This document shows, piece by piece, positions 1 to 5,481 of a stretch of DNA of 6,708 bases. Location: positions 1 to 6,708 of the forward strand of contig JACDAK010000111.1 of the NCBI GenBank assembly GCA_013695495.1. The letters run 5' to 3'. A model generated the notes under the pieces. That model saw only the letters and a program-made list of their open reading frames with translations, searched no databases and was not told where the DNA came from. A program made the translations under genes and the position numbers. The stretch's first letter is position 1, and each line of letters starts with the position of its first letter. Source of the DNA: Blastocatellia bacterium (lineage in GTDB: Bacteria; Acidobacteriota; Blastocatellia; Pyrinomonadales; Pyrinomonadaceae).

Positions 1-188
1 AAGAGCCTTCGACTGCGAATGGACCGGCAAACGGGCCGAGAAGACGGATTCTATAGAATCAAACGTAACCATCAAGACGGCACCATCCCCGCCGCTTTCA
101 AGCTCCAAACGGCATCATCATCGCCACCTACGAACGCGACGGCGACATAAAAACCGCCGAGCCTCAGATAGATAAGAATGCCCAATGA
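1..188 (+). pseudogene. 3' end of an unrecognised protein gene, frameshifted near position 108
   Basis: The gene enters from the left edge in the frame starting at base 1, with residues such as GFYRIKRNHQDGTIPAAFKLQ, and would stop at 148-150. From about 108 the plausible coding frame is the one starting at base 3. It reads NGIIIATYERDGDIKTAEP and stops at TGA 186-188. Adding one A to the AAA run at 107-109 joins the two pieces into one smooth reading (KLQ-NGIIIA). The two pieces look like ordinary soluble protein, whereas the unshifted continuation is a Ser/Thr/Pro/Ala string. I do not recognise the family. It could be a real pseudogene or a single-base sequencing error. It converges tail to tail with the PQQ dehydrogenase, 60 nt away. 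The initial frame is less certain than the final one. Confidence 0.4.
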
Positions 189-248
189 ATTTTGAACTAG
201 GGGGTCACAACCTTAAACACATCCACAGAATTCCGCGATCGTAACGCG
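189..248. other. Short convergent intergenic spacer, no clear terminator
   Basis: These 60 nt separate the stop codon of the plus-strand remnant (186-188) from the stop codon of the minus-strand dehydrogenase (249-251). I see no stem of more than about 4 bp followed by a T run in either direction, so no intrinsic terminator can be supported here. Confidence 0.4.
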
Positions 249-1574
249 CTACTTCCCCGGAGCGATTCTCCAGAGCTCCCCGTTCGCTTGGTCCGTAACT
301 ACATAGAGAAACCCATCCGGCCCCTGGCGGACGTCACGGATCCGCTGGCCCCGGTCGCTTAACAAGTGCTCCTCGCCAGCGACGCGGCCGTCTTTCAGCA
401 CCAGCCGCACCAGCCGCTGCGAGACCAATCCGCCCACAAAAATATTCCCCTTCCATTCCGGAAACGCCGCCCCCGTGTAAAACTCCATCCCCGACGGCGC
501 TATCACCGGATCCCAATAATAGACCGGCTGCTCTAAACCCTCTCTCGCCGTAGCACCGCCCGCGATCGCCTCGCCCGAATACTCCTCACCATAGGTGATC
601 AATGGCCAGCCATAATTCTTCCCTTGCTCGACCAGGTTCAGCTCATCGCCCCCCCGTGCCCCGTGCTCAACGATCCAGAACCGCCCCTGGTCATCAAACG
701 TCGCCGACTGTATATTCCGATGCCCTATCGTCCAAATGTCGCCATATGCACCTTCGCGTCCCGCAAACGGATTATCCGTCGGCACCGTGCCGTCCGGGTT
801 GATCCGCACGACCTTGCCGTTATGGCTATCCAGATGCTGTGCCTGCGGCCTCATCCTTTCCCTGTCAAATCGGTCGCCGAGCGTGATGAACAGCTTCCCG
901 TCCGGCGCAAAAGCCAGCCGCGAACCGAAATGCATCCCGTTGTTATACGTCGGCATCGCCCTAAAGATCACCCGCACATCCGAAAGCTTCCGCCCGTCCG
1001 GACTTAACACCCCCCGAGCTACCGACGTACCGGCGCCCCCCTCGCGCTGCTCTGAAAAGCTCCAAAATATCGTCCTGTCCTTCTCAAAATTAGGGCTCAG
1101 CTCCACATCCAGCAATCCGCCCTGCCGCGCGGCTGTGATCGGCGGCAGCCCGCCCTGTCGGCTTTCGGCGGAAGGCCCGCCATCCGCCACCGACGTCAGG
1201 CCTTCGATCGGCTCACCGATTTCGCCCGTCGCCGAAACGATCCGCATTCGCCCGGGCTTTTCCGTGACCAAAAACCTCCCGTCCGGCAGCGGCTCCACCG
1301 CCCAAGGATTCGTCAATCCCTTCGCCAACACCGTCACCACGATCGGCGCCGTGGTCATTGCGGCACAAGCACGCGTCTGTCCCGCGAACGCCGGATTCTG
1401 CTCAGGCGCATTCGGCGCTCCCAACGAAACAGGCTGGCACGCCGCCTGCTCGTTTTTCTGCTGGGCCCTCGGCTCCGTCGTCTGCTCCGCGTTCTGCCCC
1501 GCCGGCCTCTGCGCACACCCCACGTCCGCCATCAAAAAGATCAATGCAAATACGATCGCAAATTGTGTCCTCAT
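249..1574 (-). CDS. PQQ-dependent sugar dehydrogenase (aldose/sorbosone dehydrogenase, GSDH family), exported
   Basis: This is a soluble six-bladed beta-propeller quinoprotein that oxidises aldose sugars outside the cytoplasm using PQQ and calcium. Family landmarks (numbered from the TTG at 1577) are NPWAVEPLPDGRFLVTEKPG (90-109), RQGGLLDVELSPNF (151-164), NGMHFGSRLAFAPDGKLF (213-230, with the probable catalytic His216), HNGKVVRINPDGTVPTDNPF (252-271), GHRNIQ (285-290), EHGARGGDELNLV (304-316), NYGWPLITYGEEYSG (321-335) and IAPSGMEFYTG (359-369). The N-terminus is a signal peptide ending near ADVGC-AQ. Cys21 may be lipidated, but Asp at -3 is atypical for a lipobox. A Gln/Glu/Ala-rich linker follows to about residue 75. 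An AGGAGA box (1586-1591) precedes two candidate starts: ATG at 1574 (used here) and TTG at 1577, which actually has the better spacing (8 nt). Residues ~134-151 are an unusual insertion. Substrate and membrane attachment are not determined. Confidence 0.93.
   Translation of the reverse strand: MRTQFAIVFALIFLMADVGCAQRPAGQNAEQTTEPRAQQKNEQAACQPVSLGAPNAPEQNPAFAGQTRACAAMTTAPIVVTVLAKGLTNPWAVEPLPDGRFLVTEKPGRMRIVSATGEIGEPIEGLTSVADGGPSAESRQGGLPPITAARQGGLLDVELSPNFEKDRTIFWSFSEQREGGAGTSVARGVLSPDGRKLSDVRVIFRAMPTYNNGMHFGSRLAFAPDGKLFITLGDRFDRERMRPQAQHLDSHNGKVVRINPDGTVPTDNPFAGREGAYGDIWTIGHRNIQSATFDDQGRFWIVEHGARGGDELNLVEQGKNYGWPLITYGEEYSGEAIAGGATAREGLEQPVYYWDPVIAPSGMEFYTGAAFPEWKGNIFVGGLVSQRLVRLVLKDGRVAGEEHLLSDRGQRIRDVRQGPDGFLYVVTDQANGELWRIAPGK
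1117..1181. repeat. G+C-rich palindromic insertion inside the PQQ dehydrogenase, with internal direct repeat
   Basis: The octamer CCGCCCTG occurs at 1117-1124 and again at 1150-1157, 33 nt apart, so the protein shows RQGGL twice (residues 140-144 and 151-155), the second copy being the family's conserved one. Between and beside them are GC-rich palindromes: GCCGCGCGGC (1124-1133), GGCGG/CCGCC around 1141-1154, and GGCGG/CCGCC at 1167-1181. Family members that I know go almost directly from the preceding loop into the conserved QGGLLDV motif, so some 11-18 residues look inserted without breaking the frame. Whether this is a local duplication or a small dispersed palindromic element cannot be told from one copy. 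Confidence 0.45.
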
Positions 1575-1585
1575 CAATTGGTTCT

Positions 1586-1591
1586 TCTCCT
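1586..1591 (-). promoter_or_regulatory. Ribosome binding site AGGAGA of the PQQ dehydrogenase
   Basis: On the minus strand AGGAGA lies 8 nt before a TTG (1577-1575) and 11 nt before an ATG (1574-1572) in the same frame. Spacing favours TTG and codon preference favours ATG. The two starts differ by a single residue, so the mature protein is unaffected. Confidence 0.55.
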
Positions 1592-1685
1592 TGGTCCTGT
1601 TCTCAACAACGCAGCATCACCGACCTGTCTACACAGCGCCAGATTCAACCGCGCACTACTTCACTCTTTTCGATTACTTAGTTAC

Positions 1686-1709
1686 ATTATACCTTAACTT
1701 GGCATTATA
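1686..1709 (-). promoter_or_regulatory. Two TATAAT -10-like boxes upstream of the PQQ dehydrogenase
   Basis: TATAAT reads on the minus strand at 1691-1686 and 1709-1704, about 110-130 nt before the start codon. Both match the sigma70 -10 consensus exactly, but the corresponding -35 positions (CCGACT, GAAACG) do not. The call therefore rests on the -10 hexamers alone. Confidence 0.25.
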
Positions 1710-1767
1710 GTCGGTGCGACGATTTTCGTTTCCTTGCTATCCCGAACAGTGCACCGTTATGAATAAG

Positions 1768-1783
1768 CAAAACGTCCGTTTTG
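1768..1783. promoter_or_regulatory. 16-nt inverted repeat CAAAACG-TC-CGTTTTG, possible operator
   Basis: Two perfectly complementary 7-nt arms are separated by 2 nt. The site lies in the middle of the divergent intergenic region, about 120 nt before the plus-strand gene and 190 nt before the dehydrogenase start. The size and dyad symmetry suit a dimeric helix-turn-helix regulator. No T run follows, so it is not an intrinsic terminator. A function is not shown. Confidence 0.35.
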
Positions 1784-1902
1784 GAAGGATGGCAAACTAG
1801 GAAATCACGAATTCTTACGCCCGCGGTCTCGACGACTGAGTTGCAAATAACGGTAACAACGGGTAAAAGATTACTGCAAACTTGGAATCGGGAGGCGAAA
1901 TA

Positions 1903-2412
1903 ATGTTTATACCCAAATGGTTGCTCGTGCTGATCGGTCTACTTTTCACCGGTTTGGCGATTTGGACATATCTGCTTGTGAGCGACCGCAATCCGCTCCC
2001 CTTCCCCGATCGCGGGTCTCGCATTTTCTCGGCCTCGTCACCTGAGGCAAAGGACGCCATTGTCACATTATTATCGCAGCATGATTTAAACGAGCGCGTT
2101 CAGGCGAATAGTAGCGGCATTCTTCGGTCGATAATGTGGGACGGGACGATAATCAACCATTCGCCTCCCGACATGAGGAAGAAGCTGGGCGGTGCCGTCG
2201 CTAGTATCGGCATTGTTGCAAACGATCCAGTTGAAAGCGCCAATAGTGCCGCAAATTTTCTGCGTTCGCGCGGATTCGAAGCCGAGGTCGTCCTCGACGT
2301 CGAACCTGAACTGCCAATAGCGTTTGTCACAACCAATGCGATGCTTGGGACTGTCCTTAATTTTCGTAAACACCTTATCCATTTTCCGGCACCGGGAAGC
2401 ACCCGGGAATAA
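1903..2412 (+). CDS. Small membrane-anchored protein of unknown function
   Basis: A 169-residue protein. The start is the ATG at 1903 because GGGAGG (1890-1895) sits 7 nt upstream; a TTG seven codons earlier lies before that box and is not used. Residues ~6-26 form one hydrophobic segment followed by SDRNP, so it is probably a single-pass inner-membrane anchor with the rest outside the cytoplasm. The remainder (45-162) looks like a compact alpha/beta domain of about 115 residues: SSPEAKDAIVTLLSQHDL, a conserved-looking MWDGTIINHS, then GFEAEVVLDVEP and NFRKHLIHFPAPGS near the end. I do not recognise a named family. The 3' end runs straight into a decapitated DUF4256 gene, so its last residues (STRE) may come from a deletion junction. 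The ~90 codons before the stop overlap an out-of-frame extension of that remnant. Confidence 0.75.
   Translation: MFIPKWLLVLIGLLFTGLAIWTYLLVSDRNPLPFPDRGSRIFSASSPEAKDAIVTLLSQHDLNERVQANSSGILRSIMWDGTIINHSPPDMRKKLGGAVASIGIVANDPVESANSAANFLRSRGFEAEVVLDVEPELPIAFVTTNAMLGTVLNFRKHLIHFPAPGSTRE
2389..2409. repeat. Near-perfect tandem repeat at the membrane protein/DUF4256 junction
   Basis: GCACCGGGAA (2389-2398) is followed at once by GCACCCGGGAA (2399-2409), differing by one extra C. The repeat lies exactly where the sequence changes from the membrane-protein gene to the middle of a DUF4256 gene. This is the sort of short repeat often found at slippage or deletion endpoints, but it could be chance in G+C-rich DNA. 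Confidence 0.35.
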
Positions 2413-2809
2413 CCGGACCGGCGGCGAACCGGACGTGATCGGCAGGAATAAAAAGACAGGCGAGATCATTTTCGTTGATTGCTCACCCGAAAGCCCAAAA
2501 GGCCGCCGTAGCGTCTGCTACGATGCGGCCGCGCTCGCGTCGCGCAAGGAAAACAAGCCGAAACACAGCGCCCTCGGCATGGCTGCCGAGATGGGGATCG
2601 AATCGCTTACCGAACAAGAGTACCGAAACCTGCAAAAGCTCGGCGAGTTCGACCTTAAAACCTCGTCATGGATAGCGACGCCCGCCGACGTCCGCCAACT
2701 CGGTGGTGCCATGTTCTGCGATCGCCGCTACAACACCGTCTGGACCTACCACAACGGAGCCGAATCCTACTACGCCGCCCGCGGCTTCCGCGGCATACTG
2801 CGCGTCTAG
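2411..2809 (+). pseudogene. DUF4256-family protein, 5'-truncated
   Basis: From Arg at 2414 to the TAG at 2807-2809 the 131 residues follow the DUF4256 family closely: RTGGEPDVIG, TGEIIFVDCSPESPKGRRSVCYD, LASRKENKP, AAEMGIESLTEQEYRNLQKLG, DLKTSSWIATPADVRQLGGAMFCDRRY, YHNGAESYYAARGFRGILRV (each segment abutting the next). Family members are about 185-200 residues with a ~60-residue helical N-terminus before the TGGEPDVV motif, and that part is absent. Upstream, the open frame continues to a TTG at 2324 and an ATG at 2336, but those ~30 residues do not resemble the family, lie out of frame inside the neighbouring gene and have no ribosome binding site. The biochemical role of DUF4256 is unknown. 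I infer a truncated, probably silent gene, although a shortened product from an internal start cannot be excluded. The 3' end is intact. Confidence 0.8.
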
Positions 2810-3159
2810 GAAAATGATTCCAGAAAATCAACAGTGGATTTGAGGTCCGGAGCAAAGCCGTCCGCTCCGATCTCCAAATACATCTCCGGCACTTGCCGAA
2901 AACTAGCGCCGCCGACGATTATCTTAAGATCGCCGCCGGCGAACTTCTCCCTAAGCTGCTCTATTATTTGAATAACTTTTGGGAGATTGAACAGCATGGT
3001 TGCCGAGATCCCCACAACATCTGCCCGGTGTTCCTCAATGGCTTTTAAGACACCCTGGTGGGGCATGTTCGTGCCCAGAAAGCGAACGTCCCAGCCCTTA
3101 ACTTCCAGCACATCGGCGACCATGTTGGCCCCGATCTGGTGCATCTCTCCTTCTACACC
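2806..3159 (-). pseudogene. Cobalamin (B12)-binding domain, 3' half of a broken cobalamin-dependent protein gene
   Basis: A complete B12-binding Rossmann-like domain. VEGE-MHQIG carries the E-x-H-x-x-G motif whose His is the lower cobalt ligand. It is followed by NMVADVLEVKGWDVRFLGTN, ADVVGISATM (the S-x-L/T position), LKIIVGGASF (the GG motif) and EIGADGFAPDLKSTVDF. The ATG at 3144 is probably not a true start. The apparent AAGGAG lies only 2 nt before it, and the conserved Glu of the motif is encoded just upstream of it (3147-3145), so the open domain begins inside a longer protein. In the usual family a helical domain precedes this one. Here the N-terminal part lies at 3153-3503 in another frame and the middle is missing. 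The TAG (2808-2806) overlaps the TAG of the DUF4256 remnant. The likely ancestral role is a cobalamin-dependent sensor or light-responsive regulator, by inference. Confidence 0.75.
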
Positions 3160-3503
3160 CGTAAATTCTCGGCAACGAATTCAGGATCAATACCTCGCGA
3201 AGCAAGCATGCGGGAGGTCCATCGCGCGTAGTCTTCAAACGGCGCGGTCGAGCCGCTTTCGATCGAGCTCGACAGAAAGTCGATATGATATTTGGCGTCT
3301 TCTATTCCGCGAACCCGTCCCGCGTCTCCGTAACGCGTCACCCAATCCGGGTGACGGAGCAAGAACTGATCCGTGACCGATTGCGCAACCACGTGCTTTG
3401 CTTCACTGATTCGCCGCTTTCGCGGTCGCGGCCCTCGAAAACCGTCTCGCTCTCGTCGGCCGCCTTCCATTCTGTACCCAGGTCGAGCAGGTTAACCGGC
3501 CAT
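3153..3503 (-). pseudogene. 5' half of the broken cobalamin-dependent protein gene, with two frame changes
   Basis: A good start exists: GGGAG (3514-3510), 6 nt, ATG (3503-3501). That frame ends at the fourth codon (TAA 3494-3492). Dropping one base (ATG GCC GTT) opens a frame reading VNLLDLGTEWKAADESETVF and on through EGRDRESGESV, with G+C-rich third positions as in real genes, whereas the open frame from ATG 3470 is an implausible Arg-rich string (RRERDGFRGPRPRKRR). Between about 3421 and 3395 the frame must change again to reach SVTDQFLLRHPDWVTRYG, IEDAKYHIDFLSSSIESG and FEDYARWTSRMLASRGI. Those stretches I associate with the N-terminal domain of stand-alone cobalamin-binding proteins. 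The reading ends in TAG at 3155-3153, directly before the B12-binding half in another frame. Roughly 100 or more residues of a middle helical domain appear deleted there. It lies 38 nt after the epimerase stop on the same strand. Confidence 0.6.
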
Positions 3504-3541
3504 CGGTTACTCCCGACTATGCGTCGTGTGTTCCGCTGGAG

Positions 3542-4507
3542 CTAAGATCGTGTCCGGCGATCGGATTCAAACCACTCGACAAATTTAGCGATTCCCTCTT
3601 CGATTTTCGTCTTGGGTTTATAACCGAGCAATTCCCGCGATTTTGAGATATCCGCAAACGTGATCGGTACGTCGCCCGGCTGCATTGGCTGTCGGTCGAT
3701 CACCGCTCTTTTCCCAAGGCTGTTCTCAAGCAGCTCGATCAGTCGGGAAAGCTCGGTCGTTTCCGATTCGCCCAGGTTAAACGCCTCATGCATTGATGCG
3801 TCGTAGTCGATCGCAGCTCTGACGCCCTGAATGATGTCATCGACATATGTATAATCTCGCCGGGTCGTTCCGTCGCCGAATACCTTGATCGGCTCACCGG
3901 TAGTGATCTGCGAAGCGAATTTGTGAATCGCCAGATCGGGCCGCTGCCTCGCGCCGTACACGGTAAAGAACCGCAAACAAACCGTTCGAAACCCGTAAAG
4001 ATGCGAGTACGTATGACACAGCAATTCGCCTGCAGCCTTGGTAGCCGCATACGGCGAGATCGGATTCACGATCTTGTCTGATTCCGCAAACGGGACCTTG
4101 CTGTTTATCCCATAAACGCTCGACGACGAACCAAAGACAAACTGCGGAACCTCATATGTCCGGGCAAGCTCCAGTAAATTGAGCGTTCCCGTTACGTTTG
4201 TTTCAGCATAAAGCCGCGGCTCCTGCAGCGATGGCCTAACGCCTGCCCTCGCCGCCAAATGCACGATCGCATCAAACCGCTTTTCACTGAAGACTTTCTT
4301 AAGTGCGTCGCCGTCCCGAATGTCAGCTTCATAGAAATCAACATTCCCGCCAAGAGCCGCAAGATTTGCCCGCTTTATCTCAGGTGAATAGAAATCGTTC
4401 AGATTGTCGACAATGGTAAGGTCCCATCCACCTTCGTCAATCAGGAGTTCAGCCAAATGTGATCCGATGAATCCGGCGCCGCCGGTTAATAGAATTTGTT
4501 TGTTCAC
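3542..4507 (-). CDS. NAD-dependent sugar-nucleotide epimerase/dehydratase (extended SDR, UDP-glucuronate 4-epimerase-like)
   Basis: A full-length 321-residue cytoplasmic extended short-chain dehydrogenase/reductase acting on a nucleotide sugar through a transient NAD-linked keto intermediate. Visible motifs are the dinucleotide-binding TGGAGFIGSH (8-17), Asp34 after the second strand (IVDNLNDFYSP), ADIRD (61-65), HLAARAGVRPS (83-93, typical of UDP-glucuronate/UDP-glucose 4-epimerases), the catalytic Ser-rich FGSSSSVYG (125-133), Tyr153-x3-Lys157 in SPYAATK, RFFTVYGARQRPD, VFGDGTTRRDYTYVDDI and AFNLG. The exact substrate is uncertain; UDP-glucuronate 4-epimerase is the best guess, for cell-surface polysaccharide supply. 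The start is GTG (4507-4505), giving MNKQILLTGG. No Shine-Dalgarno sequence precedes it, and the RDD gene stops only 6 nt upstream, so translation probably depends on coupling to that gene. Confidence 0.92.
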   Translation of the reverse strand: MNKQILLTGGAGFIGSHLAELLIDEGGWDLTIVDNLNDFYSPEIKRANLAALGGNVDFYEADIRDGDALKKVFSEKRFDAIVHLAARAGVRPSLQEPRLYAETNVTGTLNLLELARTYEVPQFVFGSSSSVYGINSKVPFAESDKIVNPISPYAATKAAGELLCHTYSHLYGFRTVCLRFFTVYGARQRPDLAIHKFASQITTGEPIKVFGDGTTRRDYTYVDDIIQGVRAAIDYDASMHEAFNLGESETTELSRLIELLENSLGKRAVIDRQPMQPGDVPITFADISKSRELLGYKPKTKIEEGIAKFVEWFESDRRTRS

Positions 4508-4513
4508 TATTGT

Positions 4514-5356
4514 TTAATTATTCAGAAAGCGCTGTTTTACCTGATACTGATGTACGACCTCCTCCAAAAAGCCTTCGTAAGTGAACGTCGCAAGGTCATA
4601 ATCCGGTTTCAGCTTATACATCAACGGGATCGCCACTCGCCACGCCATCCATTGCCGCTGCCGGTCGGTTAGATCCCAACGGCGGCGGAGCATATTTTCT
4701 ATCACCTCGACCTCCCCGGAGCGCAAAGTGCTGACATCTACCCGCATTTCCGGCCTTGGCTGTACGCGGCGATACGCCGCATCGGCAACCGGGTTCGAAA
4801 ATGTCTCCATAAAAGTCGGAGCGTCATCGGTTCGTTCGCGGACCACGACGGTGCCCGCAAAAAGATCGCCCACGCGCTGATCGCGGGTGTTCAGAAATAC
4901 AAAGATCAGCCCCACCGAATATATCGGGAGCACAAAGCCGGGGGCGGAATCGAATAACCGCAGCAGATTTCGCGTAACTGCTTCCCAGATCGTTATCGGC
5001 CGCCCGTCCTCGCGAATTACGCGTAGCTTCATCAGCCTCTTGCCAGGCGTTTGACCGTTCCACGCCCATTCGAACGCAATGAAATAGCCGAACAACAGCA
5101 AGAAAATAACGATCAGGAGTGCCGCAATGCTCCACTTCGGAAGCTCCGAAAAAATGCTTTCCTCGCCAAAAGCGTTCACTCCTGACATAGCTAGAACTAC
5201 GAAGATCACGACCGCTATAGCCGTAAATTGTATTGCGTGGTCGATCGCAACCGCCAAAAATCGGTTCCCTATCGAAGCCAGCGAGAACGCGAGCGGAACA
5301 CGTTCCGGCGTTTCGATTATGAGAGTTTCTTCGGTTTCGATTATGGGCGCACTCAT
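4514..5356 (-). CDS. RDD-family integral membrane protein
   Basis: A 280-residue inner-membrane protein. The RDD signature is present: Arg32 in IGNRFLAVAIDH with Asp39 in the first membrane helix, and FEWAWNGQTPGKRLMKLRVI (95-114) after the second helix, then NTRDQRVGDLFAGTVVV (156-172). Hydrophobic segments lie at about 37-58, 75-96 and 138-155. A soluble C-terminal tail of about 105 residues (175-280), rich in Arg/Glu and ending VKQRFLNN, is predicted to be cytoplasmic and is longer than in minimal RDD proteins. Some RDD proteins have been linked to ion transport or stress tolerance, but no function can be assigned here. The start is ATG 5356-5354; no Shine-Dalgarno sequence is visible upstream. 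It is the first gene of a minus-strand unit continuing into the epimerase and the cobalamin-binding remnant, and diverges from ribH. Confidence 0.88.
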   Translation of the reverse strand: MSAPIIETEETLIIETPERVPLAFSLASIGNRFLAVAIDHAIQFTAIAVVIFVVLAMSGVNAFGEESIFSELPKWSIAALLIVIFLLLFGYFIAFEWAWNGQTPGKRLMKLRVIREDGRPITIWEAVTRNLLRLFDSAPGFVLPIYSVGLIFVFLNTRDQRVGDLFAGTVVVRERTDDAPTFMETFSNPVADAAYRRVQPRPEMRVDVSTLRSGEVEVIENMLRRRWDLTDRQRQWMAWRVAIPLMYKLKPDYDLATFTYEGFLEEVVHQYQVKQRFLNN

Positions 5357-5481
5357 GAAATGGCGAAATGAATTACTATTATTCGTCGCAGACCCAAAAA
5401 TTGTAAAGTGAGTTTTTGCTTGTCATATCAATTTGAGGTTAACTATACTGAATTTTGGATAGTGTTCGATAGATTGGAAAA
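5357..5481. other. Divergent promoter region between the RDD gene and ribH
   Basis: This A+T-rich 125-nt stretch separates two divergent units. Besides the ribH promoter listed separately, the minus strand has TACAAT (plus coordinates 5400-5405) about 45 nt before the RDD start, with only a poor -35 region upstream (ATGACA at 15 nt, TTGATA at 20 nt). There is no room for an FMN riboswitch in the predicted ~25-nt ribH leader, and I see none of its conserved elements. Confidence 0.4.
5420..5449 (+). promoter_or_regulatory. sigma70-type promoter for ribH-nusB
   Basis: TTGTCA (5420-5425, 5/6 match to TTGACA) and TATACT (5444-5449, 5/6 match to TATAAT) are 18 nt apart. Transcription would start near 5456, leaving a leader of about 25 nt before the ribH ATG. 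This is the best promoter in the window. Confidence 0.5.

Larger units (their letters stand above)
1578..1902. other. Divergent intergenic region between the PQQ dehydrogenase and a plus-strand membrane protein
   Basis: These 325 nt are more A+T-rich than the flanking genes and should carry the promoters of both divergent genes. On the minus strand two perfect TATAAT hexamers occur (plus coordinates 1686-1691 and 1704-1709), neither with a convincing -35 box at 16-18 nt. On the plus strand the best sigma70-like pair is TTGCAA (1841-1846) and TAAAAG (1864-1869), 17 nt apart but only 4/6 matches each. A 13-codon ATG reading frame (1759-1800) has no ribosome binding site and I do not call it. 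A 16-nt inverted repeat is listed separately. Confidence 0.4.

Noticed and set aside
736..1710. Long plus-strand open frame (324 codons) antisense to the PQQ dehydrogenase
   Set aside because: It is the complement of a well-supported gene, is Ser/Pro/Arg-rich with no recognisable motif, and runs through the intergenic region. It is an artefact of G+C-rich codon usage.
1759..1800. 13-codon ATG frame in the divergent intergenic region
   Set aside because: There is no ribosome binding site and it is very short; the inverted repeat inside it is a better explanation of the local structure.
2100..2469. Minus-strand open frames of 100 and 127 codons
   Set aside because: They are antisense to the membrane protein and DUF4256 remnant, whose homology or start signals lie on the plus strand; no ribosome binding site or family match.
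3147..3152. AAGGAG before the ATG at 3144 as the start signal of a stand-alone B12-binding protein
   Set aside because: Only 2 nt separate it from the ATG, and the conserved Glu of the E-x-H-x-x-G motif is encoded within it, so it is more likely coding sequence of the longer original protein.
3285..3545. Plus-strand open frames across the cobalamin-binding 5' half
   Set aside because: The minus strand carries the recognisable domain residues; the plus-strand translations are low-complexity Arg/Ser-rich.
3739..4050. Second minus-strand open frame inside the epimerase
   Set aside because: It is a shifted frame of an intact, motif-complete gene.
5456..5481. FMN riboswitch ahead of ribH
   Set aside because: The predicted leader is only about 25 nt and none of the conserved RFN-element sequences is visible in the whole 125-nt spacer.
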